NCBI RefSeq assembly: GCF_001696605.3
Contig: NZ_CP031716.1
Location: 1,550,001 to 1,614,000 of the forward strand
Direction: 5' to 3'
DNA length: 64,000 nucleotides
From: Acinetobacter wuhouensis
GTDB lineage: Bacteria > Pseudomonadota > Gammaproteobacteria > Pseudomonadales > Moraxellaceae
In this document: positions 28,922-37,453 of the stretch, piece after piece
Layout: each line of letters opens with the position of its first letter
Position numbering within the stretch: position 1 is the stretch's first letter
Program-made: the position numbers and the translations under genes
Notes under the pieces: generated by a model
The model's database searches: none
Told to the model about the DNA's origin: nothing
The model's input: the letters and a program-made list of their open reading frames with translations, nothing else

Positions 28922-29323
28922 ATGCGCATGCTACATACCATGTTACGCGTAGGCAATTTAGAACGTTCTTTGGCGTTTTATACTGAAGTGCTCGGTATGA
29001 CTTTACTTCGTAAACGTGATTATGAAGAAGGACGTTTTACTCTAGCATTTGTTGGTTATGGTGATGAAGAAAGCCATACAGTATTAGAATTGACTCATAA
29101 CTGGGATACAGACAGCTATGAGTTGGGCAATGCTTATGGACATATTGCTATTGGTGTTGACGATGCATATAAAGCCTGTGAAGAGATTAAAGCACGTGGT
29201 GGAAATGTAGTACGTGAAGCCGGTCCAATGAAAGGCGGTGTGACTGTAATTGCTTTTGTTGAAGATCCAGATGGCTATAAAGTCGAATTGATTCAACAAG
29301 ATCAAGATGCTCGAAACAATTAA
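28922..29323 (+). CDS. gloA: Lactoylglutathione lyase (glyoxalase I)
   Basis: A 133-residue VOC-fold enzyme. All four metal ligands are visible: H5, E56, H74 and E122. It isomerises the methylglyoxal-glutathione hemithioacetal to S-lactoylglutathione; the short bacterial form is usually nickel-dependent. It starts 24 bp after the permease stop with an ATAGGTG ribosome site, so it may be co-transcribed with it. Confidence 0.96.
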   Translation: MRMLHTMLRVGNLERSLAFYTEVLGMTLLRKRDYEEGRFTLAFVGYGDEESHTVLELTHNWDTDSYELGNAYGHIAIGVDDAYKACEEIKARGGNVVREAGPMKGGVTVIAFVEDPDGYKVELIQQDQDARNN

Positions 29324-29438
29324 AATCTATTCATTGCTTACATAGGTTGAAGCAGGTTTTATGTAAAACATATTATATAAAGTTTAAGTGTTTAAATTAA
29401 ATAGTGAACATTTTGCTCAAAAAGTAGCTAAACTCAAT

Positions 29439-29497
29439 AAGCCCAGTAAGATGAAAGTTTACCTTTAGGTAAAACTGATCTTGTTGGGCTTTTTTAA
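29439..29497 (+). terminator. Long composite hairpin terminator after gloA
   Basis: An outer 14-bp stem (AAGCCCAGTAAGAT with ATCTTGTTGGGCTT, two G-U type pairs) encloses an inner hairpin AGTTTACC/GGTAAAACT, followed by T6. It is unusually long for a simple terminator. Confidence 0.75.
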
Positions 29498-29533
29498 AAG
29501 CTTTTATTTCATTCAAAAGATAGGATGCTTAAT

Positions 29534-30541
29534 ATGAATGTATTAAAAATGCTTGCTTTAGATCGCTTCACAATTTTGCTGATTGTAATGGTGGTTTTAG
29601 CAACATTTCTACCTGTGCATGGGCAAGCTGCTGACATTTTTGGGAAAATAACCACGATTGCAATCGCAGTGTTGTTTTTTTTACATGGTGCTAAGTTATC
29701 TCGTGAAGCAATCATTGAGGGTGTCTTGCATTGGAAACTACATGCAGTCGTTTTTGCATTTACATTTGCGGTATTTCCAATCATAGGTTTGTTGGCTAAA
29801 CCTGTTTTATTGCCTTTGCTTGGGCAAGAGCTTTATTGGGGTTTCTTGTTTATGTGCTTTTTGCCATCGACAGTGCAATCTTCAATCGCATTTACATCCG
29901 TTGCACGAGGGAATGTTGCAGCAGCCGTGTGTAGTGCTTCGTTTTCCAACTTAATTGGGATGTTCATCACCCCTGTGATGGTGAGTCTGTTTATTTTTGG
30001 TCAATCTAAACATGATTATGATCCGACATCATCGATTATCGAAATTACCTTATTGTTGCTTGTGCCTTTTATCGCAGGGCAGTTATTAAGACCTTATGTA
30101 TTTCCATTGATGCAGAAAGTACCGAGTATCGTCAGAACTTTTGACCAAGGTACGATTTTGATGGTGGTTTATGGTGCTTTTAGTGGTGCAGTCGTTGCAG
30201 GTTTATGGCATCAAGTGAGTTGGACAACTTTGATTTACTTGACTTTGGCGTGTTCAGTCTTCTTGACGATCATCATGTTGTTGGCATTGTATATCCCGAA
30301 ATGGTTGGGTTTTAATAAGCCTGATCAGATTGCTATTTTCTTCTGTGGTTCGAAGAAAACATTGGCAAGCGGTGTTCCTATGGCACAGATTTTATTTATC
30401 GGACAGCCGATTGGTATGATTGTTTTGCCAATTATGATCTTCCATCAAATCCAATTGATGGTCTGTGGCGTTATTGCAAACTATTGGTCTAAGCAAGATC
30501 ATGAAAATGTCAAAATTCAGGAAGATTCTGTCTTAGATTAG
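29534..30541 (+). CDS. Bile acid:sodium symporter (SBF/YfeH-like) family transporter
   Basis: 335 residues from ATG 29534 (AGGA is 8 bases upstream; an ATG at 29525 would sit on that ribosome site). Nine to ten hydrophobic helices of the SBF-like family (YfeH/P7 type), with the conserved CFLPSTVQSSIAFTSVARGN and CGSKKTLASGVPMAQ motifs of the two crossing helices. The family performs sodium-coupled organic anion transport, and the substrate is unknown for this branch. It stands alone between terminators. Confidence 0.85.
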   Translation: MNVLKMLALDRFTILLIVMVVLATFLPVHGQAADIFGKITTIAIAVLFFLHGAKLSREAIIEGVLHWKLHAVVFAFTFAVFPIIGLLAKPVLLPLLGQELYWGFLFMCFLPSTVQSSIAFTSVARGNVAAAVCSASFSNLIGMFITPVMVSLFIFGQSKHDYDPTSSIIEITLLLLVPFIAGQLLRPYVFPLMQKVPSIVRTFDQGTILMVVYGAFSGAVVAGLWHQVSWTTLIYLTLACSVFLTIIMLLALYIPKWLGFNKPDQIAIFFCGSKKTLASGVPMAQILFIGQPIGMIVLPIMIFHQIQLMVCGVIANYWSKQDHENVKIQEDSVLD

Positions 30542-30758
30542 TCGCATTATTGCAAAAAAGTGGGTATAATAATGCCCACTTGTTGTGCTTAGCTCTGACA
30601 CTTATAGTCTCGGTGGGCTCAAAAGAAATGGTCTGTTGTGGTGTTGATCTGCAGATTTATTTAAATATGAATGATTTAAATGAATCGCTTATTTCCTCAT
30701 TTTGAGAGTGATCAATTGCGATGACAGCTAAACCTTTCTTAACTTAGGAGAATCGACC

Positions 30759-30983
30759 ATGCGCGCCGATATTCACCCAAAATATGAAACTTTAGTTGCT
30801 ACTTGTTCATGTGGTAACGTTATCGAAACTCGTTCAGCTTTAGGTAAAGAAACTGTATACCTAGACGTATGTTCAGCTTGCCACCCATTCTATACTGGTA
30901 AACAAAAGAATGTAGACACTGGCGGTCGTATCGATAAATTCAAACAACGTTTTGCTGGTATGTCACGTTCTGTTAAACGTTAA
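30759..30983 (+). CDS. rpmE: 50S ribosomal protein L31 (zinc-binding form)
   Basis: A 74-residue protein with the C+ zinc motif: C16, C18, C38 and C41. It is the type replaced by a zinc-free paralogue (YkgM type) under zinc starvation in species that encode both. TAGGAG precedes the ATG. The 217-bp leader contains a small hairpin (AAGTGGG/CCCACTT near 30558-30581) overlapping a TATAAT. Confidence 0.97.
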   Translation: MRADIHPKYETLVATCSCGNVIETRSALGKETVYLDVCSACHPFYTGKQKNVDTGGRIDKFKQRFAGMSRSVKR

Positions 30984-31000
30984 TACCCAAAACAAAAAAG

Positions 31001-31023
31001 AACGGGCTTTAGCCCGTTTTTTT
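31001..31023 (+). terminator. Terminator of rpmE
   Basis: Stem AACGGGCT/AGCCCGTT (31001-31018), then a T run. Confidence 0.92.
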
Positions 31024-31072
31024 ATACCTGAAATTCGAATAACTATATGAATATATGAAATTTAATAATATG

Positions 31073-31107
31073 AAAAAATACCCTCGATTCAAATCTGAAA
31101 AGAGGGT
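31073..31107 (-). terminator. Probable terminator of the fimX-like gene
   Basis: Stem ACCCTC/GAGGGT (31080-31085 with 31102-31107) followed on the minus strand by ATTTTTTC. Confidence 0.6.
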
Positions 31108-31142
31108 GTTGCGTTAAGCACAGTGCTACTTATAGTTGTGGG

Positions 31143-33398
31143 TTATTGGTCTTGAACGTCAGTTAAATGATCCAGTTTTTTCTGGAAATATTCACCTTGC
31201 AGAAAACGGACATCGACATTCCAAGCATTGGCAAAAGATCCCATATCATTTAAATTTTTCAATAACATTTCAACGGGTTTAATCGCATGGAATCTTTCCA
31301 ATGTGTGTTGGAATTCGGTCATACCTTTGTCGGTATTTAACTTTTCAGTAAATGATTCATCAAGTGTTAATAAGTTTACATCAATTTGTTTTAAAATTGA
31401 CTCACTTGAAATACTGGCACCAAAACGACGAATTGAAATTTCAGCGCCGTGATTACGGAGTACCTGAATTTGCTTTTGTGACTCAATGACACTCTTCGCA
31501 ATATCTTCTTCATCAAACTGTAAGATCAATGGATGCGATTGGCGGCTTCCAACTATGGTTAAAAGTTTAGAAATTAGTTCAGGGAATTGTTTATCATGGA
31601 ATAAGACATGACGATTTAAATTCACAATTAATTTTGCTTCTGGGTATTGGGTAATAAAATTATGTAATTGTTTACATGCTTCAACCAAAATCCAACGATC
31701 TAGTTTAATCGATAATTCAATATCATCATCTAATTCAACAAGATTACTTACTTTTTTCCACTGATTTTCAAAGATAAAACCGCTGCTAACTTCATAGGTG
31801 TTTAGATTACTATCTTCTTTATCGTAGAGTTGTTGGTATTTTAATTTAACTTCGCCTTTTTCAAGTGATTGCGAAATTTTTTCTAAAACTGGTGAAGTTT
31901 TGAAAATAGGGCTTGCTTGAGTAGGCTTTTCATTGGACTCAATAGGCGCATCGGCTATTTGCACATGCGCTTTAGGTTCAAGTTCAAAAGAGCTGGTTTC
32001 ATAGGAGATCGGTTGAACTTGTTCAGACTGTGGTTCGATTGAAAGTTTAGGCTCAACGACAGCTAACTCAATTTTTGTTTCTTGTAATGTTGCGCTCAGC
32101 TGTTGGTCTAAAACGGAGTTTGTTTTATTTAAACGTTGGTCATAAGCTTGTGCTAAAAGTGCTTCAAAATTTGCTTCTATAAAAGTATCTTGTTGAATAT
32201 TTGCATAGCCAATTTTTATGTTTAATGGATATGTTGTGCCATTAAGCTCAAGCAATTGTGGCTTTTCTAAAGCTTGTAAGCCTTGGATACGAGATACTAA
32301 AATAGCATCAGATTCTGCTTGTAATACGACAGCATAGATCATCATATCAATTTGATGAACTGTAGTATTAGTTTGTTCCTTGATGAAGTTCTTAAAACCT
32401 TTTAAATATTCGAAAGCAGTTTGCCAATTGGCATTCAGCACTTGATCGGGGCAACTGGCAAAGCTAAATATAATCAAAGCATTTGATTTTGCTGGTTGAT
32501 TAATGAGTGAATAGTGGATGTGTTGAAAACTACTAGCGATTGATGATAGCCCTTTTTTTGGAAGGTCAGACGATTGAGTTGTCGACTTTTGAGCTACAGT
32601 ATTCGTTTCAATCGCAATTTGAATGCTGTCATTCTCATTTGTGGGTAAAAACTCAATTTTTAGCGGATTCTCTGTTTTGGCATTTTCATTTAGTGTGTCA
32701 ATTTCAAAACGTGCAAACTCAAATTGACCTTGAGTTATTTTTCTAAAACGTTGTTTGAAATCATTGAGATTTTTAGGCTTTAAAATATCTAGGAGTGGTA
32801 ATCCAATCAGTTCAGATTCATCACTTAAGCCGAATAGTTTTAAGTATTCAGCATTGGCTTCGGTATGGATGCCTTCTTGAATAATCGCAACAGCTTTGTG
32901 TTGTTCTTCAACCAGCGCTTGGGCTTGATTTTTTGCATTTTCAAGGTCATTTAAAAGGTGGTTCTTTGTCTGTTGCGTTCGACTATAAGATAAAGCTCGA
33001 ATAAGGCTGACATAAAAACGCTCAGTATATTCAAGATTTACGACATCATAAATGCCTTTTTGGATATATGAGAGATACTGTTCTGGTTGATAATCTTCAG
33101 GTTTTAAAAATAAAACAGGAATATCAACTTCAGAAGATGCTTGAATTAGGGTGATCGCTTGTTCAATTTTAATATCGTAAGCACGGCCAAAAATGATGAG
33201 ATCCCAAGTTGTATTGAGTTGCTTCTCGAAACTTTTCAATTCATCGAGCAAGAGTGCTTGGACTTGATGATTCTTACTTTGAAATAACTCAATGATTTCA
33301 TTATAACGAATTTGGTTGTCATCAATAATGAGCAATCGAGTTTCAGAGAGTTTTAGTTTCTTCGATAGTAATAAATTTCTCACTTCAAGGCTTCCCAT
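31143..33398 (-). CDS. fimX: FimX-like degenerate REC-PAS-GGDEF-EAL protein
   Basis: 751 residues. A REC-like domain (about 15-135, LLIIDDNQ) is followed by a coiled linker, a PAS domain (about 160-260), a degenerate GGDEF domain (about 290-430), an acidic linker and an EAL-fold domain (about 505-740). The signature GGDEF is absent and the EAL position reads EVSSG, so neither cyclase nor phosphodiesterase activity is expected. This is the architecture of P. aeruginosa FimX, a c-di-GMP receptor for type IV pilus assembly and twitching. Its start overlaps the upstream gene by 19 bp; a GTG at 33383 in a 4-bp overlap is an alternative. The FimX assignment rests on domain order and neighbour. Confidence 0.75.
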   Translation of the reverse strand: MGSLEVRNLLLSKKLKLSETRLLIIDDNQIRYNEIIELFQSKNHQVQALLLDELKSFEKQLNTTWDLIIFGRAYDIKIEQAITLIQASSEVDIPVLFLKPEDYQPEQYLSYIQKGIYDVVNLEYTERFYVSLIRALSYSRTQQTKNHLLNDLENAKNQAQALVEEQHKAVAIIQEGIHTEANAEYLKLFGLSDESELIGLPLLDILKPKNLNDFKQRFRKITQGQFEFARFEIDTLNENAKTENPLKIEFLPTNENDSIQIAIETNTVAQKSTTQSSDLPKKGLSSIASSFQHIHYSLINQPAKSNALIIFSFASCPDQVLNANWQTAFEYLKGFKNFIKEQTNTTVHQIDMMIYAVVLQAESDAILVSRIQGLQALEKPQLLELNGTTYPLNIKIGYANIQQDTFIEANFEALLAQAYDQRLNKTNSVLDQQLSATLQETKIELAVVEPKLSIEPQSEQVQPISYETSSFELEPKAHVQIADAPIESNEKPTQASPIFKTSPVLEKISQSLEKGEVKLKYQQLYDKEDSNLNTYEVSSGFIFENQWKKVSNLVELDDDIELSIKLDRWILVEACKQLHNFITQYPEAKLIVNLNRHVLFHDKQFPELISKLLTIVGSRQSHPLILQFDEEDIAKSVIESQKQIQVLRNHGAEISIRRFGASISSESILKQIDVNLLTLDESFTEKLNTDKGMTEFQHTLERFHAIKPVEMLLKNLNDMGSFANAWNVDVRFLQGEYFQKKLDHLTDVQDQ

Positions 33399-35134
33399 AC
33401 ATCTTGATTATTCAAATTGGTTGATTGTTTCTGAATGAATTGTTCAATCAAATGATTCTGTTCATCATTCATGAGTTCAAACTCATATTGAGCAAAACTT
33501 TGAGTAATTAACAGTGTTTTCGTTAAATAAACCTTAATTTCTTCTGTTTCTAAGCGCAAATAAATGGCTTGCTGCTCTTTGAAAAAAGGTAAGTTTGGCA
33601 AAATGATTGAAATATCAGATTCGTTTAAATTTTGTACGATCACCATTAGGCAGGGGTGAAAATTTACAGTCGACCGATCGGCAGGTACTTTGACAGCGCA
33701 AGGATAAATGTCTTGAGCCAATACCTCTAAACCAACTTCATACGTTTTGTTGACAGATTGTTTAATCCAACGAATGATCGCACCTTTCCATTTATTATTT
33801 AGGCTTTCATTGATTAAAATGAACTCACCGGTTCTTAAACTTTTAGGGGCCACATTGTCCCAACGAATTCGATAGCCATTCATACTGATGTCAAGGACTT
33901 GTGCTTGATATATTTGCTTTGCTTCACGGTCTAAATGTTTAATATCACTAAAGTTTGAAGCGACGTCAGAACCCGAAGCAATAGATGAATGCTTATTTGA
34001 CTCAGATTGGAGTCCGTAATTGTTATTTAAATTTAAAGTTTCGGCAAAGTTTTTTGCTTTTGATAAATAAAAATGCGCTGTTGGTATGCTGAAACACATT
34101 TGTAGTTGCGCAGAATATTCATAACGCTCATGTTGACGTTCTGTGGTTGTTCCCAAAACATTTTGAACGTGAAATTTAAGCGCAGCAGATAAGTAAAGCT
34201 GCTCATTTTTAGATAAGTACTCAGATTCTCTATGAATAGTTGAGTTTACGTGTTCGAGTAAGTTTTGGGTTGAAATATATAAACTGGTATGAAAATTAAC
34301 ATGTTGTTTGCGATTATAGATCGGAGGAACGTCTTTAGAACCATCGACGATATAACGAGAAAGCATGGTTTCACGAGGTAATACTTGAACCAATTTCACC
34401 CAATCAAAAGTACATTGATACAGTGCTTGGGTCTCTGTTGGACGAATCTGATGCGTATTAAAAATATCCAACAACAATACTTGCGCATAGGCTTGTTGAA
34501 TATTTTGAATGGTAAAATGTGTACCTTGTAGCTGATTTATATTGATATTGTGTTCTTGGTTTTTAACTGCAAGTTCATAAAGGTGATGCGTCGCTAACCA
34601 CTGATGTGTTAAGCGTCCGCTATAAATCATTTGTTGCTGAATCAATAACAAACCGAGTTGTTCTAGGGCATAAAAAGTCGCAAGTGTACGTGCTGTTTTT
34701 AGATTACGTTTTTGCTTAAAGTTAAAAAATGAAAGTTTATTTGAAGTAAGTTCTTGGTGGCTACGTTGTACAATGTTGATATAAACATTGGTAAAATAAG
34801 TACGAATTCTTGACGATAAATCAACAATATGATCAAGTCTTTCAGACTGAGAAAGTCCTTGATTTAAAATATTTTTTTCTAAGCTGGATAAAATACTTTC
34901 TGTAATTGGATGTAAGATTTGAATCAGATCAAAGCGCAGAGTTTCACTGCAATTCAATTCACTAATCTCACAAATCGCTTGCAAGACAGACTGAGATGTA
35001 TCCCCGAGTTGCATGATTGATAATGTCGCAACCCAAGCAGTGACAGACTCTACTGAACTATCAGCAAAACTCAACTTGTCTCTTTGTAAAACCGTGATAT
35101 TTTGAAAAATTTCAGAAATTTCTTTATTTATCAT
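33380..35134 (-). CDS. PilZ-like domain protein next to fimX
   Basis: 584 residues from ATG 35134 (a TTG at 35146 is possible but abuts the ribosome site). The N-terminal two thirds are helical and unrecognised. About residues 405-490 read as a PilZ-like barrel, with VLDISMNGYRIRW, a G-EF start and an R-W / VGLEVLAQD end. The c-di-GMP-binding RxxxR of PilZ is not evident. A similar large protein precedes fimX in Pseudomonas (from memory). It lies between epmB (15 bp upstream) and fimX (overlapping), so the three form one operon; a role with FimX in pilus control is inferred. Confidence 0.65.
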   Translation of the reverse strand: MINKEISEIFQNITVLQRDKLSFADSSVESVTAWVATLSIMQLGDTSQSVLQAICEISELNCSETLRFDLIQILHPITESILSSLEKNILNQGLSQSERLDHIVDLSSRIRTYFTNVYINIVQRSHQELTSNKLSFFNFKQKRNLKTARTLATFYALEQLGLLLIQQQMIYSGRLTHQWLATHHLYELAVKNQEHNININQLQGTHFTIQNIQQAYAQVLLLDIFNTHQIRPTETQALYQCTFDWVKLVQVLPRETMLSRYIVDGSKDVPPIYNRKQHVNFHTSLYISTQNLLEHVNSTIHRESEYLSKNEQLYLSAALKFHVQNVLGTTTERQHERYEYSAQLQMCFSIPTAHFYLSKAKNFAETLNLNNNYGLQSESNKHSSIASGSDVASNFSDIKHLDREAKQIYQAQVLDISMNGYRIRWDNVAPKSLRTGEFILINESLNNKWKGAIIRWIKQSVNKTYEVGLEVLAQDIYPCAVKVPADRSTVNFHPCLMVIVQNLNESDISIILPNLPFFKEQQAIYLRLETEEIKVYLTKTLLITQSFAQYEFELMNDEQNHLIEQFIQKQSTNLNNQDVWEALK

Positions 35135-35149
35135 GAGTATTTTCAACTC

Positions 35150-36166
35150 TTAAAAGGTTGTGACTCCAAATAGCGGTGTCTTATTATTTTCTCCCGCAAC
35201 CTCACGTACTAGTTTTGGCACTAGATAGCCAGGTAAGTTCGCTAAGACTTCCTTATAAATGTGATCAATTTTTTCTGCCCCTAAATCAAAATGATGTGCA
35301 CCTTTTACTTTATCTAAAACATGCAGATAATAAGGTAAAATTTGTGCTTCAAAAAGTCGCTGACTTAAATCAACTAAAGTTTGTGCAGAATCATTCACAC
35401 CTTTCAGTAAAACAGCCTGATTCAACACAAGAATATTTTGTTTTGCTAAGTAGGATAGCTTCGAACAGGTCAAATCATCTAACTCAGCAGGATGGTTTGA
35501 GTGTACCACTAGAATTACACGTAGCCTACTGTTTTTCAATAAAGAAACCAGTTCTTCGTCGATTCTTTCAGGAATGACAATCGGAACACGTGAATGAATT
35601 CGCAAGATTTTAATTTGTTTGAGAGATTCTAGACGTTCTATCCAAAGTGCTAATTTACGATTAGATAAAGTTAAAGGGTCACCACCACTGAGGATCACTT
35701 CATTAATTTCAGAATGTGCTTCTAAATAATTTTTGATGTTAAGCCAATCTTCACTTTTGGGTAGATTTTCTTGATAAGGAAAATGACGGCGGAAACAATA
35801 ACGACAATGAACAGCACATGCACCTGTTAAGGTCAGTAAAAAACGTGATTTATATTTATGTAGGACGCCTGGAATCTGATTGGCTTGCTCTTCACCTAAA
35901 GGATCAGTTACAAAGCCTTCATGTTCTTCCAGTTCTAAGTGATGTGGTAAAACTTGCAGAAGCAGGGGATCCAAAGGATTGCCAATATCCATTTTTTTCA
36001 CAAAAGCACGTGGCACACGTAATTTAAATTGTTGCGATGCCAAAATCGCACCTGACAATAGCTGATCTACTGAAAGTTCGAGTACTTCTAATAGTTCAAG
36101 GGGATCTGTAATGAGGTCACTCATTTGAGCTTGCCAGTTTTGCTCTTGATAAAGGTAATTCAACAT
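35150..36166 (-). CDS. epmB: EF-P beta-lysylation protein EpmB (lysine 2,3-aminomutase)
   Basis: A 338-residue radical SAM enzyme. The cluster-binding Cys motif CAVHCRYC is at C117, C121 and C124, followed by FRR; a GGDPL SAM-binding motif is near residue 161, and PLP-site elements lie in the C-terminal part. It converts alpha-lysine to beta-lysine, which EpmA attaches to Lys34 of EF-P. efp lies immediately across the divergent 323-bp gap; epmA is not in the window. It is first gene of the epmB - PilZ-like - fimX unit. Confidence 0.95.
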   Translation of the reverse strand: MLNYLYQEQNWQAQMSDLITDPLELLEVLELSVDQLLSGAILASQQFKLRVPRAFVKKMDIGNPLDPLLLQVLPHHLELEEHEGFVTDPLGEEQANQIPGVLHKYKSRFLLTLTGACAVHCRYCFRRHFPYQENLPKSEDWLNIKNYLEAHSEINEVILSGGDPLTLSNRKLALWIERLESLKQIKILRIHSRVPIVIPERIDEELVSLLKNSRLRVILVVHSNHPAELDDLTCSKLSYLAKQNILVLNQAVLLKGVNDSAQTLVDLSQRLFEAQILPYYLHVLDKVKGAHHFDLGAEKIDHIYKEVLANLPGYLVPKLVREVAGENNKTPLFGVTTF

Positions 36167-36489
36167 GCCATCTATGATAAAAATAAAATATGGGAATTGC
36201 TTTTCGTCACGAAGAAATTTTTAAACAGGTCTGAATCAAGTCATTAAGCTGATTTAATTTATAGATTCATCGTGTTTAACTGAGACTAAAGCCAATGAAT
36301 CGGAGATTTTACCCTCAATCTGACCAATCCGGGGTAATTTTTCATTGCTTCACGATGTATTGCTCATTTAGAATACGAAAAACGTAAAATACATTCTCTA
36401 CGCTGATGTTTTTGTATTGTGATAGATCGGGTGATTTTTTGCAGTATCTCAGTAGAGATTTAAATTAGTAAGTTCGGAGTGAGCCTTTC
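36167..36489. other. Divergent intergenic region between epmB and efp
   Basis: 323 bp without a credible ORF. It should hold both promoters. A purine-rich ribosome site (TTCGGAGTGAG) ends 8-10 bases before the efp start. No strong operator palindrome was seen. Confidence 0.6.
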
Positions 36490-37059
36490 ATGGCCTATTA
36501 TTCTACAAACGATTTCAAAGCTGGCCTAAAGGTTATGCTGGATGGTAACCCATGTTCAATCATGGAAAACGAATATGTAAAACCAGGTAAAGGTCAAGCA
36601 TTTAACCGCGTAAAACTACGTAATCTTAAGTCTGGTAAAGTTCTCGAAAAAACTTTCAAATCAGGTGATTCTTTAGAAGCTGCTGATATTGTAGAAGTTG
36701 AAATGGATTACCTTTACAACGATGGTGAAATGTGGAACTTCATGGATCCTGTATCTTTCGAGCAAATTGCAGCGGATAAAACTGCAATGGGTGATGCTGC
36801 GAAATGGTTAAAAGATGATTCTAACGAAAAATGTACAATCATGTTGTTTAATGGTGTTCCATTAACAGTGAATCCACCAAACTTCGTTGTTTTAAAAATC
36901 GTTGAAACTGATCCAGGTGTTCGTGGTGATACTTCTGGCGGTGGCGGTAAACCAGCTAAACTTGAAACTGGTGCTGTTGTACGTGTTCCATTATTCGTTC
37001 AACAAGAAGAAAGCGTTCGTGTAGATACTCGTACTGGCGATTATTTAGAACGTGCTTAA
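36490..37059 (+). CDS. efp: Translation elongation factor P
   Basis: A 189-residue, three-domain tRNA-mimicking factor that rescues ribosomes stalled at polyproline. The modification site Lys34 is present in the loop KPGKGQ (31-36), consistent with lysylation by the EpmB/EpmA route and the divergent epmB gene. A C-terminal S1/OB-like domain ends in RTGDYLERA, as in the family. Confidence 0.97.
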   Translation: MAYYSTNDFKAGLKVMLDGNPCSIMENEYVKPGKGQAFNRVKLRNLKSGKVLEKTFKSGDSLEAADIVEVEMDYLYNDGEMWNFMDPVSFEQIAADKTAMGDAAKWLKDDSNEKCTIMLFNGVPLTVNPPNFVVLKIVETDPGVRGDTSGGGGKPAKLETGAVVRVPLFVQQEESVRVDTRTGDYLERA

Positions 37060-37453
37060 TCATTTTTGATATAAAATGATGATGCAAAGGATAGCGAAAG
37101 CTATCCTTTTTTTTGGATAAAAACATAATAAAAATAGAAAATTTTTATAGAAATGTAATTTTTACAAAAAAAATAGAGTTATAGACTAAAGTCGTAGATC
37201 GACGCTAGGTGAATAATAGTAGAGTCAAATAGTCTGAATATTAAAACGATTTAATTAAAAGAATACAATGCTCAGACTGAGGTCATTGTGATGTCACGTT
37301 AAACGTACATATTCAAACCAGTTTTACTGCTTAAGTCTTAGATGAAAATAAATATATGAGGAGTAGAGTCCACAGGGAAAGAGTCACACGGAAATGCATT
37401 ACGCTTTATAAAAACAATGGAACTGCTTTTTGTAATCAAGATGTGAGGTTTTA
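37060..37453 (+). promoter_or_regulatory. efp terminator and long cstA leader
   Basis: A perfect terminator of efp lies at 37087-37114 (9-bp stem, GAAA loop, T run). The rest of the 394-bp gap is a probable cstA promoter and leader. Near its end three GGA motifs follow each other: GAGGAG (about 37359), ACAGGGA (37372) and ACACGGA (37386), 60-95 bases before the start codon. They resemble CsrA sites; cstA is CsrA-repressed in E. coli. Confidence 0.5.
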
